A stretch of DNA of 64,000 nt from Luteimonas sp. BLCC-B24 (GCF_028550595.1 NZ_JAQQGN010000001.1:310001-374000), one strand, 5' to 3'; numbered from the stretch's first letter, positions 38,330 through 46,020 are shown. Numbers and translations are program-made. Notes: generated by a model from the sequence alone, not told the origin.

Positions 38330-38820
38330 GCCGCCATCGGCCTGGCCATGTTGCCGGCGATGAAGGCCTTGGCCACCCGCAGGTTGTCCTTGTAGGCCGA
38401 GAGCTTCAGCCCTGCCTCGCTGGCGCGCTCCTCGCGGCTCAGCGCGCGCCGCTGGTAGTGGATCCGCAGGACGTTGGCCGCGGTCACGTCGACGCGTCGG
38501 AGCGTCAACCAGGAGACCTGCACACGGATCACGGTCGGCGTCTCACGCGCGTCGTAGCTCGGCCGGTGGCTACGCGTCTCGGTTGCGCGCACCGGGTCGC
38601 AGGACCATTCCGGCGCCTTTTTGCCACCCGTGCCCATGAATGCGAGGCGGCTCGCGCTGCTGCGGAAATCGTGCTGGCTGTCTTGGGCCTTCTTGCCGGC
38701 CATCGCGGCCAGCGGACTGTCACCGGTCAGGCTGCGGTCCTCCTGCCATTCGGAGCCGCGACCCTCGCCGTAGCATCGCCCCCACGCCAGCAGTGCGTCC
38801 TCCAGCTCCTCCGCGTTCAT
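38326..38820 (-). CDS. Q-like late gene regulator candidate
   Basis: A 164-residue basic protein that is the last gene of the early leftward operon. The C-terminal third (VSWLTLRRVDVTAANVLRIH, then REERASEAGLKLSAYKDNLR) resembles the sigma-region-4-like helix-turn-helix of phage Q/antiterminator proteins. The family match is only by pattern, but a promoter and a terminator lie immediately after it in the lambda Q-pR'-tR' order, which supports the assignment. The ATG at 38820 overlaps the preceding stop. Confidence 0.6.
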   Translation of the reverse strand: MNAEELEDALLAWGRCYGEGRGSEWQEDRSLTGDSPLAAMAGKKAQDSQHDFRSSASRLAFMGTGGKKAPEWSCDPVRATETRSHRPSYDARETPTVIRVQVSWLTLRRVDVTAANVLRIHYQRRALSREERASEAGLKLSAYKDNLRVAKAFIAGNMARPMAA

Positions 38821-39065
38821 GCGGCCTCCCGAAACTCGTCGATCGTGGTGTCGTCCAGCCGGAACGCCGGCAGCCGGCCGTCGTCCTGGCACATGCCCAT
38901 CTGCCGCCCGGGCTGGCCTCGGCAGTGCGCGATACCGAGCGTGGTCTGCCTGCAGGTGCAGAACGCGCACAGGCCGCGCTTCCGGATCGCCGCGCGGTAG
39001 CGCTTGCGCAAGCGCTGCTCTGCGGCCGACTCCGGGCGGGTCAGGTTGAGCGGGTTCAGGTTCAA
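38817..39065 (-). CDS. Cysteine-rich small nin-region protein (TTG start)
   Basis: An 82-residue basic protein with a zinc-ribbon-like CAFCTCRQTTLGIAHC and a further Cys in MGMCQDD. The TTG at 39065 overlaps the previous stop as TTGA and is preceded by GGAGG five bases away; the longer ATG reading (39158) would overlap the upstream gene by nearly 100 bases. Proteins like this are common in phage nin regions; the function is unknown. Confidence 0.65.
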   Translation of the reverse strand: MNLNPLNLTRPESAAEQRLRKRYRAAIRKRGLCAFCTCRQTTLGIAHCRGQPGRQMGMCQDDGRLPAFRLDDTTIDEFREAA

Positions 39066-39433
39066 GCGTCCTCCGCCTTCATCTGCTCGGCGAGCGCCCG
39101 GATATCTGCAGAGCTGGCACGCGATCGAATGCGCGTCATCTCGCCGCAGTGCTGGCACTTCGTCCGGACGCGGCCGGACATCAGCTTCAGCTCGGCACGC
39201 ATCCCGGCCCAGCGGTCGCGCAGGATTCGGTCCTCATTGGCGATTCGCACGAGAACCCAGATCGGGTTGAGCTTCTCGCCGCAGTCCCGACATGTGACCT
39301 CGGACTTCTTCTCATCCACCTCGGTGTGGGCGTGCTGGCAGCCGCCGTAGCTGTGCACGATCGACAGTGGCCCATCCGCATCGGGCTTCTTCCGCTTCGG
39401 CAGCTGCACGACCTTTTCGTCGTCGACGATCAC
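39062..39433 (-). CDS. Zinc-finger nin-region protein (GTG start)
   Basis: A 123-residue protein with two probable zinc sites: GGCQHAHTEV with VTCRDCGEKLNP (residues about 30-60) and TKCQHCGEMT near 95. The GTG at 39433 overlaps the RuvC-like stop as GTGA with GGGAGGG upstream. It may bind nucleic acid; no closer family is recognised. Confidence 0.68.
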   Translation of the reverse strand: MIVDDEKVVQLPKRKKPDADGPLSIVHSYGGCQHAHTEVDEKKSEVTCRDCGEKLNPIWVLVRIANEDRILRDRWAGMRAELKLMSGRVRTKCQHCGEMTRIRSRASSADIRALAEQMKAEDA

Positions 39434-39960
39434 GCGGCGGCCCTCCCCTGCTGCAGCATCTGGTCGTGCCAGAGCGCGATCCACAGCGCGTCAGCGCGGC
39501 CGCCGTCCTTCTTGCGCTGCAGCTGCGCGGCGGCGCCTGGGAAGCGGCTGATTGCCAGCAGGCGTGCGGCGTCCTTCTCCTGACCCAGCAGCGCGAACCG
39601 GCGCTTCCAGACCACCGCCTCGACCAGGTCGGTCGGCACGCCCAGCACGCGGAACACGGACTTCACCTGCCCGAAGCCGTCGCCGAAGTTGAAGCTGGAC
39701 TGCGCGCCCATCTTCCGCACGTTGGGGCCGGACCGGTCGGGCATGGCGCGCACGCGCTCGATACCGGCGGAGAACGTCGCGCCGGGGTGCTCGCCGCGCA
39801 TGCGCCGCACGAAGGCGGCCAGCGCGAACGCGTCGACCTCGCCCTTCTCGCCGGTGCGCATGACCGGCATGTCGAGGATCGGCCCCGGCTCTCCATCGAT
39901 GAGGGTCGCGACCGCGCCGCTGAGGCCGGGGTCGACGCCGAAGGTCACCCGGAGCGTCAT
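39430..39960 (-). CDS. RuvC-like Holliday junction resolvase
   Basis: A 176-residue RNase H-fold protein. The first catalytic aspartate is in VTFGVDPGLSGAVA and the conserved acidic residue in the second strand in FSAGIERVRAM. ARLLAISRFPGAA and GRADALWIALWHDQM carry the last helix with the terminal aspartate. Phage RuvC/Rap-type resolvases clear branched DNA before packaging. ATGA with the upstream gene at 39957-39960. Confidence 0.85.
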   Translation of the reverse strand: MTLRVTFGVDPGLSGAVATLIDGEPGPILDMPVMRTGEKGEVDAFALAAFVRRMRGEHPGATFSAGIERVRAMPDRSGPNVRKMGAQSSFNFGDGFGQVKSVFRVLGVPTDLVEAVVWKRRFALLGQEKDAARLLAISRFPGAAAQLQRKKDGGRADALWIALWHDQMLQQGRAAA

Positions 39961-40421
39961 GCTGCAGCCTTCCATGCCGGGCGCGCGCAGCGCGGGCGAA
40001 TCGACTCGAAGCCCTGGATGCGCTCGACGCGGCCGCCGCGCGCGAGGAACTCGGCCACCGACTCGTGCGGCGTGCTGCGATTCCGGGCCAGCGCCGCGGT
40101 GTGCTCGCTCGAGGGCGGCGCCGGCTGGAGGCCGACCAGGCTGGCCGCGGCATGTCGCCGCGCCGACGGCTGCTGCCGCGCGGTGCGCTGCGTGCTCGGG
40201 CGGTGGCTGTCGAGGTGCGAAAACGCCTTCACCTTGCCGTTGACGTAGAAGCTGCCCACTCGCCCGCTTTCGTCGAGGCGGCCGAGCACCTTCGACGTGT
40301 AGCTGTGCTCCTTCGAGCCGCGCGCGTGTCCGAGGCCATCGGAGACGTTCGTGGCCGTGTGGTGGCCGGGGTTCTTCTTCAGCCAGTCCAGGATGGCCTG
40401 CGTGGTTGCCGAAATCTTCAT
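39957..40421 (-). CDS. Winged-helix DNA-binding protein
   Basis: A 154-residue basic protein. Its first 70 residues look like a winged helix (TTQAILDWLKKNPGHHTATN, then LGRLDESGRVGSFYVNGKVK). The rest is Arg/Ala/Pro-rich and probably flexible. It may regulate or bind DNA in the nin region; there is no specific family assignment. Confidence 0.68.
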   Translation of the reverse strand: MKISATTQAILDWLKKNPGHHTATNVSDGLGHARGSKEHSYTSKVLGRLDESGRVGSFYVNGKVKAFSHLDSHRPSTQRTARQQPSARRHAAASLVGLQPAPPSSEHTAALARNRSTPHESVAEFLARGGRVERIQGFESIRPRCARPAWKAAA

Positions 40422-40786
40422 GCTGCGATCCTCGTGTGGTGCTCGATCAGTTCGTTCTGTCGGGCGAGCAGTGCGTCATCGCGCCCGAACTGCGCGCGAA
40501 AGCCCTTGGGGTTGAGTGCGTAGGAATGGCCCAGCAGCGGCTCCAGGCCGCGCGCCGAGATGACGCTGCCGGCTGCGACGCCGCGGTGGTGGTAGCAGCA
40601 CAGACCCACGGTGAAGTCGTGGCCGCGCCGCTTCTGGCCGTGCAGGCCGCCGACCGTCAGGTGATGGATCTCCGCCGGCGACTTCCGGCCGATCGCGAGG
40701 CAGGCGATGCAGCCGATCTCTTGGATGACGCGGAAGCGCCACTGCTGGGCCAGCGTGGGATTGCCCGTGGAGCGGCCGCGCCTCAT
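40418..40786 (-). CDS. Ref-like RecA-dependent nuclease
   Basis: A 122-residue protein resembling the C-terminal domain of P1 Ref, a RecA-dependent HNH nuclease. CIACLAIGRKSPAEIHHL, GHDFTVGLCCYHHRG and the closing HHTRI reproduce its cysteine/histidine pattern. Phages use such enzymes in recombination. It overlaps its neighbours on both sides by ATGA. Confidence 0.82.
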   Translation of the reverse strand: MRRGRSTGNPTLAQQWRFRVIQEIGCIACLAIGRKSPAEIHHLTVGGLHGQKRRGHDFTVGLCCYHHRGVAAGSVISARGLEPLLGHSYALNPKGFRAQFGRDDALLARQNELIEHHTRIAA

Positions 40787-41319
40787 GCCGCGCGCCTTTC
40801 GCCGGAGACCATCTGCCAGAACTCCGCGCGCACGTCGTCCAGCAGCACATGCGCGTACTCGGACCCGATGTGCTGCGCGATGCCCTCGAACAGCTGCTCG
40901 AATCGGTCCTGCTCCATGTCGTCAAAGGCCAGGCTCTCGGCCTGCTTGACCATCAGCTTGCCCACACCGGGGATGTCGACCTCCAGCTCTTCGCAGCAAA
41001 CGCCCGACTCCCGCTGCAGGCGCTTCACCGCGTCATGGCTCTTCAGCTGCTCCCAGCCCTCGACGTTGTCGACCATCAGCTGGCCGATCTTGTGGATCAG
41101 GCGGTGCTGCCACGCGACGCGCGCCTGCTTGATCTCCGCCCGGTACTCATGGCCGACGCGGTAGCCGCGCTCCTTGGCCAGTCGCTGGTCGATCGGGTGC
41201 GATGGAACGAACGCGCCGTACTCGAGACCGGTCGCCGGATCGACCAGGCGCATGCAGGTGAGGTAGATCGGACGGCGCGCGCGCTTGGCCTGGATCTTCT
41301 TGGCGGCGGCGGTCTTCAC
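40783..41319 (-). CDS. DUF1367-like hypothetical nin protein (GTG start)
   Basis: A 178-residue protein. YGAFVPSHPIDQRLAKERGY is followed by VGHEYRAEIKQARVAWQHRLIHKIGQ and a C-terminal helical part (ESLAFDDMEQDRFEQLFEGI), an architecture like phage DUF1367/NinB-type proteins. The match is by pattern only. The GTG at 41319 overlaps the preceding small gene's stop as GTGA. Confidence 0.65.
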   Translation of the reverse strand: MKTAAAKKIQAKRARRPIYLTCMRLVDPATGLEYGAFVPSHPIDQRLAKERGYRVGHEYRAEIKQARVAWQHRLIHKIGQLMVDNVEGWEQLKSHDAVKRLQRESGVCCEELEVDIPGVGKLMVKQAESLAFDDMEQDRFEQLFEGIAQHIGSEYAHVLLDDVRAEFWQMVSGERRAA

Positions 41320-41495
41320 TGGAACAGGCCTCCCTGCGCCGGCTGCTGACGCATCGCCGCTGCCTGCCGGCGCGCGTTCTGCGCGCTCTCGAACAGGCGC
41401 CAGTAGAAGTCGCGGTTCACGTGGCTATGCCGGCGCGCCCGGCACTCGTTGAGGTGCACGCGCGCGAAGTGGATGCGGAATGCGCGATCGTCCAT
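41316..41495 (-). CDS. 59-residue basic protein between dnaB and the DUF1367-like gene
   Basis: A 59-residue Arg-rich protein, MDDRAFRIHFARVHLNECRA to QQPAQGGLFQ. Its ATG at 41495 overlaps the helicase stop (ATGA) and its TGA overlaps the next GTG (GTGA), so it is held in a chain of coupled genes, which makes real expression likely. No family is recognised; the composition suggests nucleic-acid binding. Confidence 0.6.
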   Translation of the reverse strand: MDDRAFRIHFARVHLNECRARRHSHVNRDFYWRLFESAQNARRQAAAMRQQPAQGGLFQ

Positions 41496-43024
41496 CAGCT
41501 ATCGCTCCCGTCGCCGGCGGCGGCCTCGGCGCCTGGGTTGCCTCCACGTGCGCGCCGCATGCCGCGGCGTGCCGGCTTCTCGACGGTCACGGACCGCTCC
41601 GGCTCCCAGTCCGGCGACAGGTTCTCGAAGCGGAACCGCTCCGGCCGGTACCGGACCCGCGCCATGCCGGGCGGACCGTTCCGCTGCAGCGCGACGATGA
41701 TCTCGGCCGTGCCCTTGTCCGGGCTGTTCGGGTGGTAGTACTCGTCGCGGTAGATGAAGATCACCGCGTCCGCGTCCTGCTCGATCGCACCGGAGTCGCG
41801 CAGGTCTGACGGCATCGGCCGTTTGTCCGGCCGCTTCTCCAGGTCGCGGTTGAGCTGCGACAGCAGCAGCACGGGCACGCCGAGCTCGCCCGACATCAGC
41901 TTCAGCGCGCGAGTGATGTCGCCGAAGCCCTGCGAGCGGTTGTCGCCGGCAACATGCATCAGCTGCAGGTAGTCGATGACGATGAGCCCGAGCGGCGCGC
42001 GCGCATGCTGGCGGCGCGCCTGGGCGACGACGTGCTCGACGCGGGCGTTCCTCGGCTTGCTCACGAAGATCTGCGCACCGCGCAGCTTGCGCATCGCCGC
42101 GCTGACGTTCGCCCAGTCCATCTCGTCCAGCGTGCCGCGGCGGATCGCGTCGCCGTCGACGTCGCCCTGGCTCGACAGCATGCGATCGCCGAGTTCGTCG
42201 GGCTGCATCTCGAACGAGAAGATCGCGCACGGCTTGCGGAGCGTGATGCCGCAGTACTCGGCGATGTTCTGCGCCAGCGTGGTCTTGCCCATCTTCGGGC
42301 GCGCGGCCAGCACGTACAGCCCGGGCTTCAGCCCGTTGATGATCTCGTCGAAGTCGGTGATCCCCGTCGACATGCCGGAGACCCCGCCGGCGCCGTGGTG
42401 ATAGCGCTCCTGCAGCCGGTCGAACACCCGCTGCATGATCGGCTGCACCGCCTCCAGCTCGCACGGCTCGTTGACCAGCAGCCCGCCGATGCGGCTCTGC
42501 GCCTCGCCGATCAGCTCCACGCTGCCGCGGCCCTCGGGCTGGAAGCCGGCGTTCACCAGCTCGGTGCCCACGTCGATCAGGTGCCGCAGCCGGGCCTTGT
42601 CGGCCACGATGTCGGCGTACGCGCGGATGTTCGCGACCGACGGCGTGGTGCTGGCGAGCTCGCTCAGGTAGGCACCGTTCGCGACGCGATCCGCCAGGCC
42701 CTGCGAGTCGAACCAGTCGCCGACGGTGAGCGAGTCGTGCGGGCGGGCGGCCTTCACCTGCGCCGCGATCGCGCGCCAGATCAGCTGGTGGTCGTGCCGG
42801 TAGAAATCACCCTCGACCAGCAGGTCGCACACGTCGTACCAGGCGCGGGCACTCGCCGGCGAGCCCAGCATCAGCCCGCCCAGCACCGCCTGCTCGGCCT
42901 CCAGCGCCTGCGGAGGGATGCGCAGCATCTCGGCGCGTGGCTCGCGCTCGCGGACACCGTTGGCATGCAGCTGCGCCAGCCGGTCGAGATCCTCCGCGCC
43001 GTCGTCGATGTCGTGCTCGAGCAT
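41495..43024 (-). CDS. Replicative DnaB-type helicase
   Basis: A 509-residue hexameric helicase. The N-terminal DnaB domain (EAEQAVLGGLMLGSP) spans about 35-140 and the RecA-like domain follows from about 200. Walker A is AARPKMGKTTLAQN, Walker B VIDYLQLM, and SQLNRDLEKRPDKRPMPSDL and DADAVIFIYRDEYY are the late motifs. It replaces the loader P of lambda with the phage's own helicase, as in P22. Coupled by ATGA to the O-like gene. Confidence 0.94.
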   Translation of the reverse strand: MLEHDIDDGAEDLDRLAQLHANGVREREPRAEMLRIPPQALEAEQAVLGGLMLGSPASARAWYDVCDLLVEGDFYRHDHQLIWRAIAAQVKAARPHDSLTVGDWFDSQGLADRVANGAYLSELASTTPSVANIRAYADIVADKARLRHLIDVGTELVNAGFQPEGRGSVELIGEAQSRIGGLLVNEPCELEAVQPIMQRVFDRLQERYHHGAGGVSGMSTGITDFDEIINGLKPGLYVLAARPKMGKTTLAQNIAEYCGITLRKPCAIFSFEMQPDELGDRMLSSQGDVDGDAIRRGTLDEMDWANVSAAMRKLRGAQIFVSKPRNARVEHVVAQARRQHARAPLGLIVIDYLQLMHVAGDNRSQGFGDITRALKLMSGELGVPVLLLSQLNRDLEKRPDKRPMPSDLRDSGAIEQDADAVIFIYRDEYYHPNSPDKGTAEIIVALQRNGPPGMARVRYRPERFRFENLSPDWEPERSVTVEKPARRGMRRARGGNPGAEAAAGDGSDS

Positions 43025-43890
43025 CACGCCGCGGCCTCCGTCATCGCCCTGTCGAACAGCTTCGCCATGACGGTCTCGCGCAGCAGGAATTCGAAGTCCG
43101 GTTTCCAGTTCTCGTGCCCCGGGCCGCCTGGCTGGCGCCCGGCGTGGAAGTCGTCCAGCGCCACCTCGTCGAAGTAGTCCTGCCAGAACTTCGGGGTGAC
43201 GCGCTCGTTGCCGAACAGGGTTTTGCACATCAGCCGCGCGGTCGGCAGGCACTTCTCGACGGCCTTCAACCGCGGCTTGTTGAGCACCGAGCAGGCCGGC
43301 AGGTTGCCAGCGGGCTTCGCCAGGATGCGGTTGTAGGCCTCGCGGGCGTCCTCGGCGATCTGCTGGATTCGGGCTGCCCTGGTGGTGGTCAGGTCAGCCG
43401 GTGGGTTCGGACTGGTCAGCGCCAGCGGCGCGGACGACTCCGAGCGTAGCGAGGAATTCCCTGTTCCCTGTTCCTCTTCCCTTCCCTGTTCCCTGTTCCT
43501 TTCAGGTGGTGATGCCTCACTGAGTTGAGTGTGAGTCGGCATTGAGCCCTCCCACACAATGTGCATCGCCTTGATTTTGCTCGGGGTTGGCCGATTGACG
43601 CGCTGGTGCTCGTCGAACTTCACGACTCGGCCGTACCGCTTGCCGTCCTCTCCCTGCCCGATCTGGATGAAGCCGATTTCGGCCAGCATCCGCAGGCTGT
43701 CCTGAGTGCTCACTGAGGGCTCACGGAGCGGAAGACACTCGGCCCGAACCAGTGCCGGGTTGGCGTTGAAATAGCCCTCGTCGTCCGCGTGGTTGAGCAG
43801 CGCGGCCGCCAGCATGTGCGTGATCTCCGGCAGCGCGCTGAGATCCTCGTGCTTCCAGAACTCGGGCTTGATCGTGCGAATGCGTGCCAT
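43024..43890 (-). CDS. O-like replication initiation protein
   Basis: A 288-residue protein starting MARIRTIKPEFWKHEDLSAL, typical of phage replisome organisers with a winged-helix N-terminal half (HMLAAALLNHADDEGYF). The C-terminal half (FWQDYFDEVALDDFHAGRQP) resembles the helicase-interaction region of DnaT/DnaD-like proteins. A low-complexity linker near residues 130-150 is encoded by two 18-bp direct repeats that may be the replication origin. It is just upstream of dnaB. Confidence 0.85.
   Translation of the reverse strand: MARIRTIKPEFWKHEDLSALPEITHMLAAALLNHADDEGYFNANPALVRAECLPLREPSVSTQDSLRMLAEIGFIQIGQGEDGKRYGRVVKFDEHQRVNRPTPSKIKAMHIVWEGSMPTHTQLSEASPPERNREQGREEEQGTGNSSLRSESSAPLALTSPNPPADLTTTRAARIQQIAEDAREAYNRILAKPAGNLPACSVLNKPRLKAVEKCLPTARLMCKTLFGNERVTPKFWQDYFDEVALDDFHAGRQPGGPGHENWKPDFEFLLRETVMAKLFDRAMTEAAA
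43457..43499. repeat. Two 18-bp direct repeats in the O-like gene, candidate origin iterons
   Basis: TTCCCTGTTCCCTGTTCC occurs at 43457-43474 and 43482-43499, separated by seven bases. Each is itself built from a repeated CCCTGTT unit. They encode the Arg/Glu/Gln-rich linker of the replication protein. In lambda the origin iterons are inside gene O at the same relative place. Confidence 0.6.
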
Positions 43891-43976
43891 CAGCCACGCA
43901 CCCCGCACTCGAGCCGAGCGCCGCGACAGAACCAGTTGAACCGCACGATGCGGATGGCAGGTGCCGTGGCGTTCAT
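43890..43976 (-). CDS. 28-residue coupled mini-gene between cII and the O-like gene
   Basis: A 28-codon open frame, MNATAPAIRIVRFNWFCRGA then RLECGVRG. Its ATG at 43976 overlaps the cII stop (ATGA) and its TGA overlaps the ATG of the replication gene (ATGA). Both junctions match the coupling used elsewhere in the operon, so it may be a real microprotein or a translational relay. No homology can be judged at this size. Confidence 0.45.
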   Translation of the reverse strand: MNATAPAIRIVRFNWFCRGARLECGVRG

Positions 43977-44419
43977 GCCTGCACCGGCCCCGCCGCCTGC
44001 GCATTGGCATGGCGGCCCACTTCGGTCATCGCGGCCTGCACAGCGGCGCACGCGCGGGCGATGTCGGCGGCTTCGTTCGGCGTGATGCGGTTGTCCGCCA
44101 TCGCCTGGGAGAGGATCGAGGCCAGATCGCCCTTCGCAGCGGACGCCGCGAGCATGGCGCACATGATCGAGCCCACGCTCGGCGCGTCCGTTGCCTGCAG
44201 GGTGTAGCCGTGCTCCGAGGCCAGCGCGTGAAGCATGCGGTGGTCGCCGGTGACGCCCATGATTTCGCTGGCTTCGGCCAGGGTCAGGTGGTGCGTCGAG
44301 TTGTTCGGGTTGACCTTGTTGCGCAGGACGGCGGCGGACATCGCGATGCGGGGTGCGAGGGCTTCGCTCCCACCCGGGTAGTCCTTGACGGTCTTATGCG
44401 CGGCGTCGGTGATGTTCAT
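43973..44419 (-). CDS. CII-type phage regulatory protein
   Basis: A 148-residue protein of the Phage_CII_bact family. AHKTVKDYPGGSEALAPRIA is followed by AVLRNKVNPNNSTHHLTLAEA and GDHRMLHALASEHGY, the conserved stretches of the family. It probably activates lysogeny promoters or early replication genes. It lies after cro, in the lambda cII position. Confidence 0.87.
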   Translation of the reverse strand: MNITDAAHKTVKDYPGGSEALAPRIAMSAAVLRNKVNPNNSTHHLTLAEASEIMGVTGDHRMLHALASEHGYTLQATDAPSVGSIMCAMLAASAAKGDLASILSQAMADNRITPNEAADIARACAAVQAAMTEVGRHANAQAAGPVQA

Positions 44420-44559
44420 GGGGACACTCGCTGAACGTGGTTTTCGACGCGGCCATGCCCGACGATGCGAGGCATGGAGACGATCGAATCAGGGAAGAGG
44501 TCCAGCGCCGGCGCCGCCGAGGAGAGCCATCGCCACGAGCGGGCCGGCACTGGACGCAT
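44416..44559 (-). CDS. Possible 47-residue gene between cro and cII
   Basis: A 47-codon frame (MRPVPARSWRWLSSAAPALD, ending GRVENHVQRVSP) starts five bases after the cro stop and ends in an ATGA overlap with cII. Coupling suggests it may be translated, but no good ribosome-binding site is seen and the sequence matches nothing I know. It otherwise serves as the cro-cII leader. Confidence 0.35.
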   Translation of the reverse strand: MRPVPARSWRWLSSAAPALDLFPDSIVSMPRIVGHGRVENHVQRVSP

Positions 44560-44563
44560 GGGG

Positions 44564-44776
44564 TCAGGCGGCCTTGGGCTGGTTTTCAGCAGGAGGCGCG
44601 CCGAACTTTTCCGGGAACTTCGCTCTGAGCTCCCATTGCCTGCCTTGCGGAATCGGCTGGTCATCAGGCCACTGGCCGACGGCCCATCGCCCGATGGGCG
44701 GGGTGAACTGTCGTGCTAGCTCAGCATCCGTCTCGATGCCGAGAGCTCCTTTCACTGCGCGCTTGGTCATATCCAT
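44564..44776 (-). CDS. Cro-like repressor, predicted leaderless
   Basis: A 70-residue YdaS/Cro-type protein with a helix-turn-helix in KRAVKGALGIETDAELARQF and IGRWAVGQWPDDQPIP. First gene of the leftward early operon, divergent from cI. The -10 element TAGACT ends six bases before the ATG at 44776, so the transcript should start at the A of the start codon and lack a ribosome-binding site. It would compete with CI at the operators. Confidence 0.82.
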   Translation of the reverse strand: MDMTKRAVKGALGIETDAELARQFTPPIGRWAVGQWPDDQPIPQGRQWELRAKFPEKFGAPPAENQPKAA

Positions 44777-44782
44777 GCGCGC

Positions 44783-44821
44783 AGTCTAGACCTCTAGACA
44801 TTGATGTCAAGCTCTCTAGTC
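44783..44821 (-). promoter_or_regulatory. cro promoter (pR-like) with two operators
   Basis: Reading leftward, TTGACA (44810-44805), 16 bases and TAGACT (44788-44783) form the promoter. Two 16-bp palindromes cover it: GTCTAGACCTCTAGAC at 44784-44799 over the -10, and GTCAAGCTCTCTAGTC at 44806-44821 over the -35, with 22 bp between centres. CI or Cro bound here would block cro. A clear -35/-10 for cI on the other strand is not evident. Confidence 0.88.
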
Positions 44822-44847
44822 AGATTCGCCCGTACTTTTCCAGTCCT

Positions 44848-45537
44848 ATGGACACTATGGGCACGCGGCTAAAGGCCGCTCTAGACGAACGTGAGATGAC
44901 GGCTGCAGACCTGGTGGCGCGCCGCATCCTGTCTCGCGCGGGCGTCTATCAATGGCTTGGCGACACCGTGAAGCCAGAAAAGGTTCGCTCTGAGACGGTC
45001 GCCAAGCTCAGCAAGGCACTCGGCGTGGAGCGCGATTGGCTTCAGTACGGCCGCGGCCCAATGCGGGCCGTCGAACCGGCAGTAGAGGTGGAAGACGACG
45101 GCCACGTCGGCATCCTGGGATTTGCTCAAGCCGCCGGGCTGTCTGATGGCGAGGAAGCGCTGGAGTACGCAGAGACGCACCGACTAAAGTTCCGCGCCGA
45201 GTCCTTGGCACGTAAGCGTCTGGCGCCGCGCGATCTCGCAGTTATGTACGGGAAGGGCGACAGCATGGAGCCTCGCATCCATGATGGTGATGCGATCCTG
45301 TTCGACCGAGCGGACATAAGACCGCGAGACGGTCACCTCTATGTCATTCTGGTGCCTGGGGTCGGTGCCGAGTCGTACAGCGTGAAACGGTGCGAAGTCA
45401 TCGATGACCTCGTGTTCTTTCGCGCCGACAACCCGCGCGGCGACCACGGCTGGCGTAAACCGCGGCGCGTCGATGACGTGAAGCACCCGATTAAGATCAT
45501 CGGCCGTGTCAGATGGATAGGGAGTTGGGAAGGATGA
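44848..45537 (+). CDS. CI-type lysogeny repressor (S24 peptidase)
   Basis: A 229-residue repressor. The N-terminal helix-turn-helix spans about residues 5-65 (LKAALDEREMTAADLVARRI, VAKLSKALGVERDWL). The C-terminal LexA/CI peptidase domain has Ser139 in GKGDSMEP and Lys180 in ESYSVKRC, with a possible Ala96-Gly97 cleavage point. It should keep the lytic operons off and be cleaved with RecA after DNA damage. The ATG at 44848 has no clear Shine-Dalgarno; a second ATG follows at 44857. Its stop overlaps the next gene (ATGA). Confidence 0.93.
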   Translation: MDTMGTRLKAALDEREMTAADLVARRILSRAGVYQWLGDTVKPEKVRSETVAKLSKALGVERDWLQYGRGPMRAVEPAVEVEDDGHVGILGFAQAAGLSDGEEALEYAETHRLKFRAESLARKRLAPRDLAVMYGKGDSMEPRIHDGDAILFDRADIRPRDGHLYVILVPGVGAESYSVKRCEVIDDLVFFRADNPRGDHGWRKPRRVDDVKHPIKIIGRVRWIGSWEG

Positions 45538-46016
45538 AGTTCGCGCTCGGGGTTGCCTTGGCTCTGGCTTCTGGCGCTGCGATTTCAGCAGATGATCCAG
45601 CATGGTTCACCTACACCTCCACGCATCCGATGCACGGACAGCAGACTGTCGCTACTGCCCAGGCAACGGAGACCTTCAACTTGCAGTTTCCTTACAGCGG
45701 GGAGCAGCGCGCTGAGTTGGAACTCCGCAAGCGACGCCGTGCTGGAGACGTGATCTTCTCGATTCAGCGAGGCCAGCTCGTCTGTGGTTCATCCTCGTGC
45801 TACGTGGGCATTCGCTGGGGCGATGGGCCCCCGCTTACCTTCCGTGGATCGCCCTCAAGCGATGGGTCGTCGGAGACGATTTTTATCCCGGGCTTTGGCC
45901 AATTCGTGAAACGCCTTGCTGAGTACGACCGGGTGCTGATCGAGGTGGACATCTATCAGCACGGAAGGAAAACCTTCGAGTTCAAGACATCAGGCTTCGA
46001 CCCCACCGTCTTCTGA
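45534..46016 (+). CDS. Secreted protein coupled to cI, candidate lysogenic conversion factor
   Basis: A 160-residue protein with a clean signal peptide (MKFALGVALALASGAAISA, cleavage before DDPAW) and a beta-rich mature part holding two cysteines in LVCGSSSCYVG. It is translated from the same message as cI (ATGA overlap) and followed by a terminator, so it is expressed in the lysogen. Its periplasmic location and position point to superinfection exclusion or host modification. No family is recognised. Confidence 0.75.
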   Translation: MKFALGVALALASGAAISADDPAWFTYTSTHPMHGQQTVATAQATETFNLQFPYSGEQRAELELRKRRRAGDVIFSIQRGQLVCGSSSCYVGIRWGDGPPLTFRGSPSSDGSSETIFIPGFGQFVKRLAEYDRVLIEVDIYQHGRKTFEFKTSGFDPTVF

Positions 46017-46020
46017 TATC

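Noticed and set aside
43457-43499. CRISPR array
   Set aside because: Only two 18-bp copies with a seven-base spacer, inside a coding gene, and no cas genes in the window.
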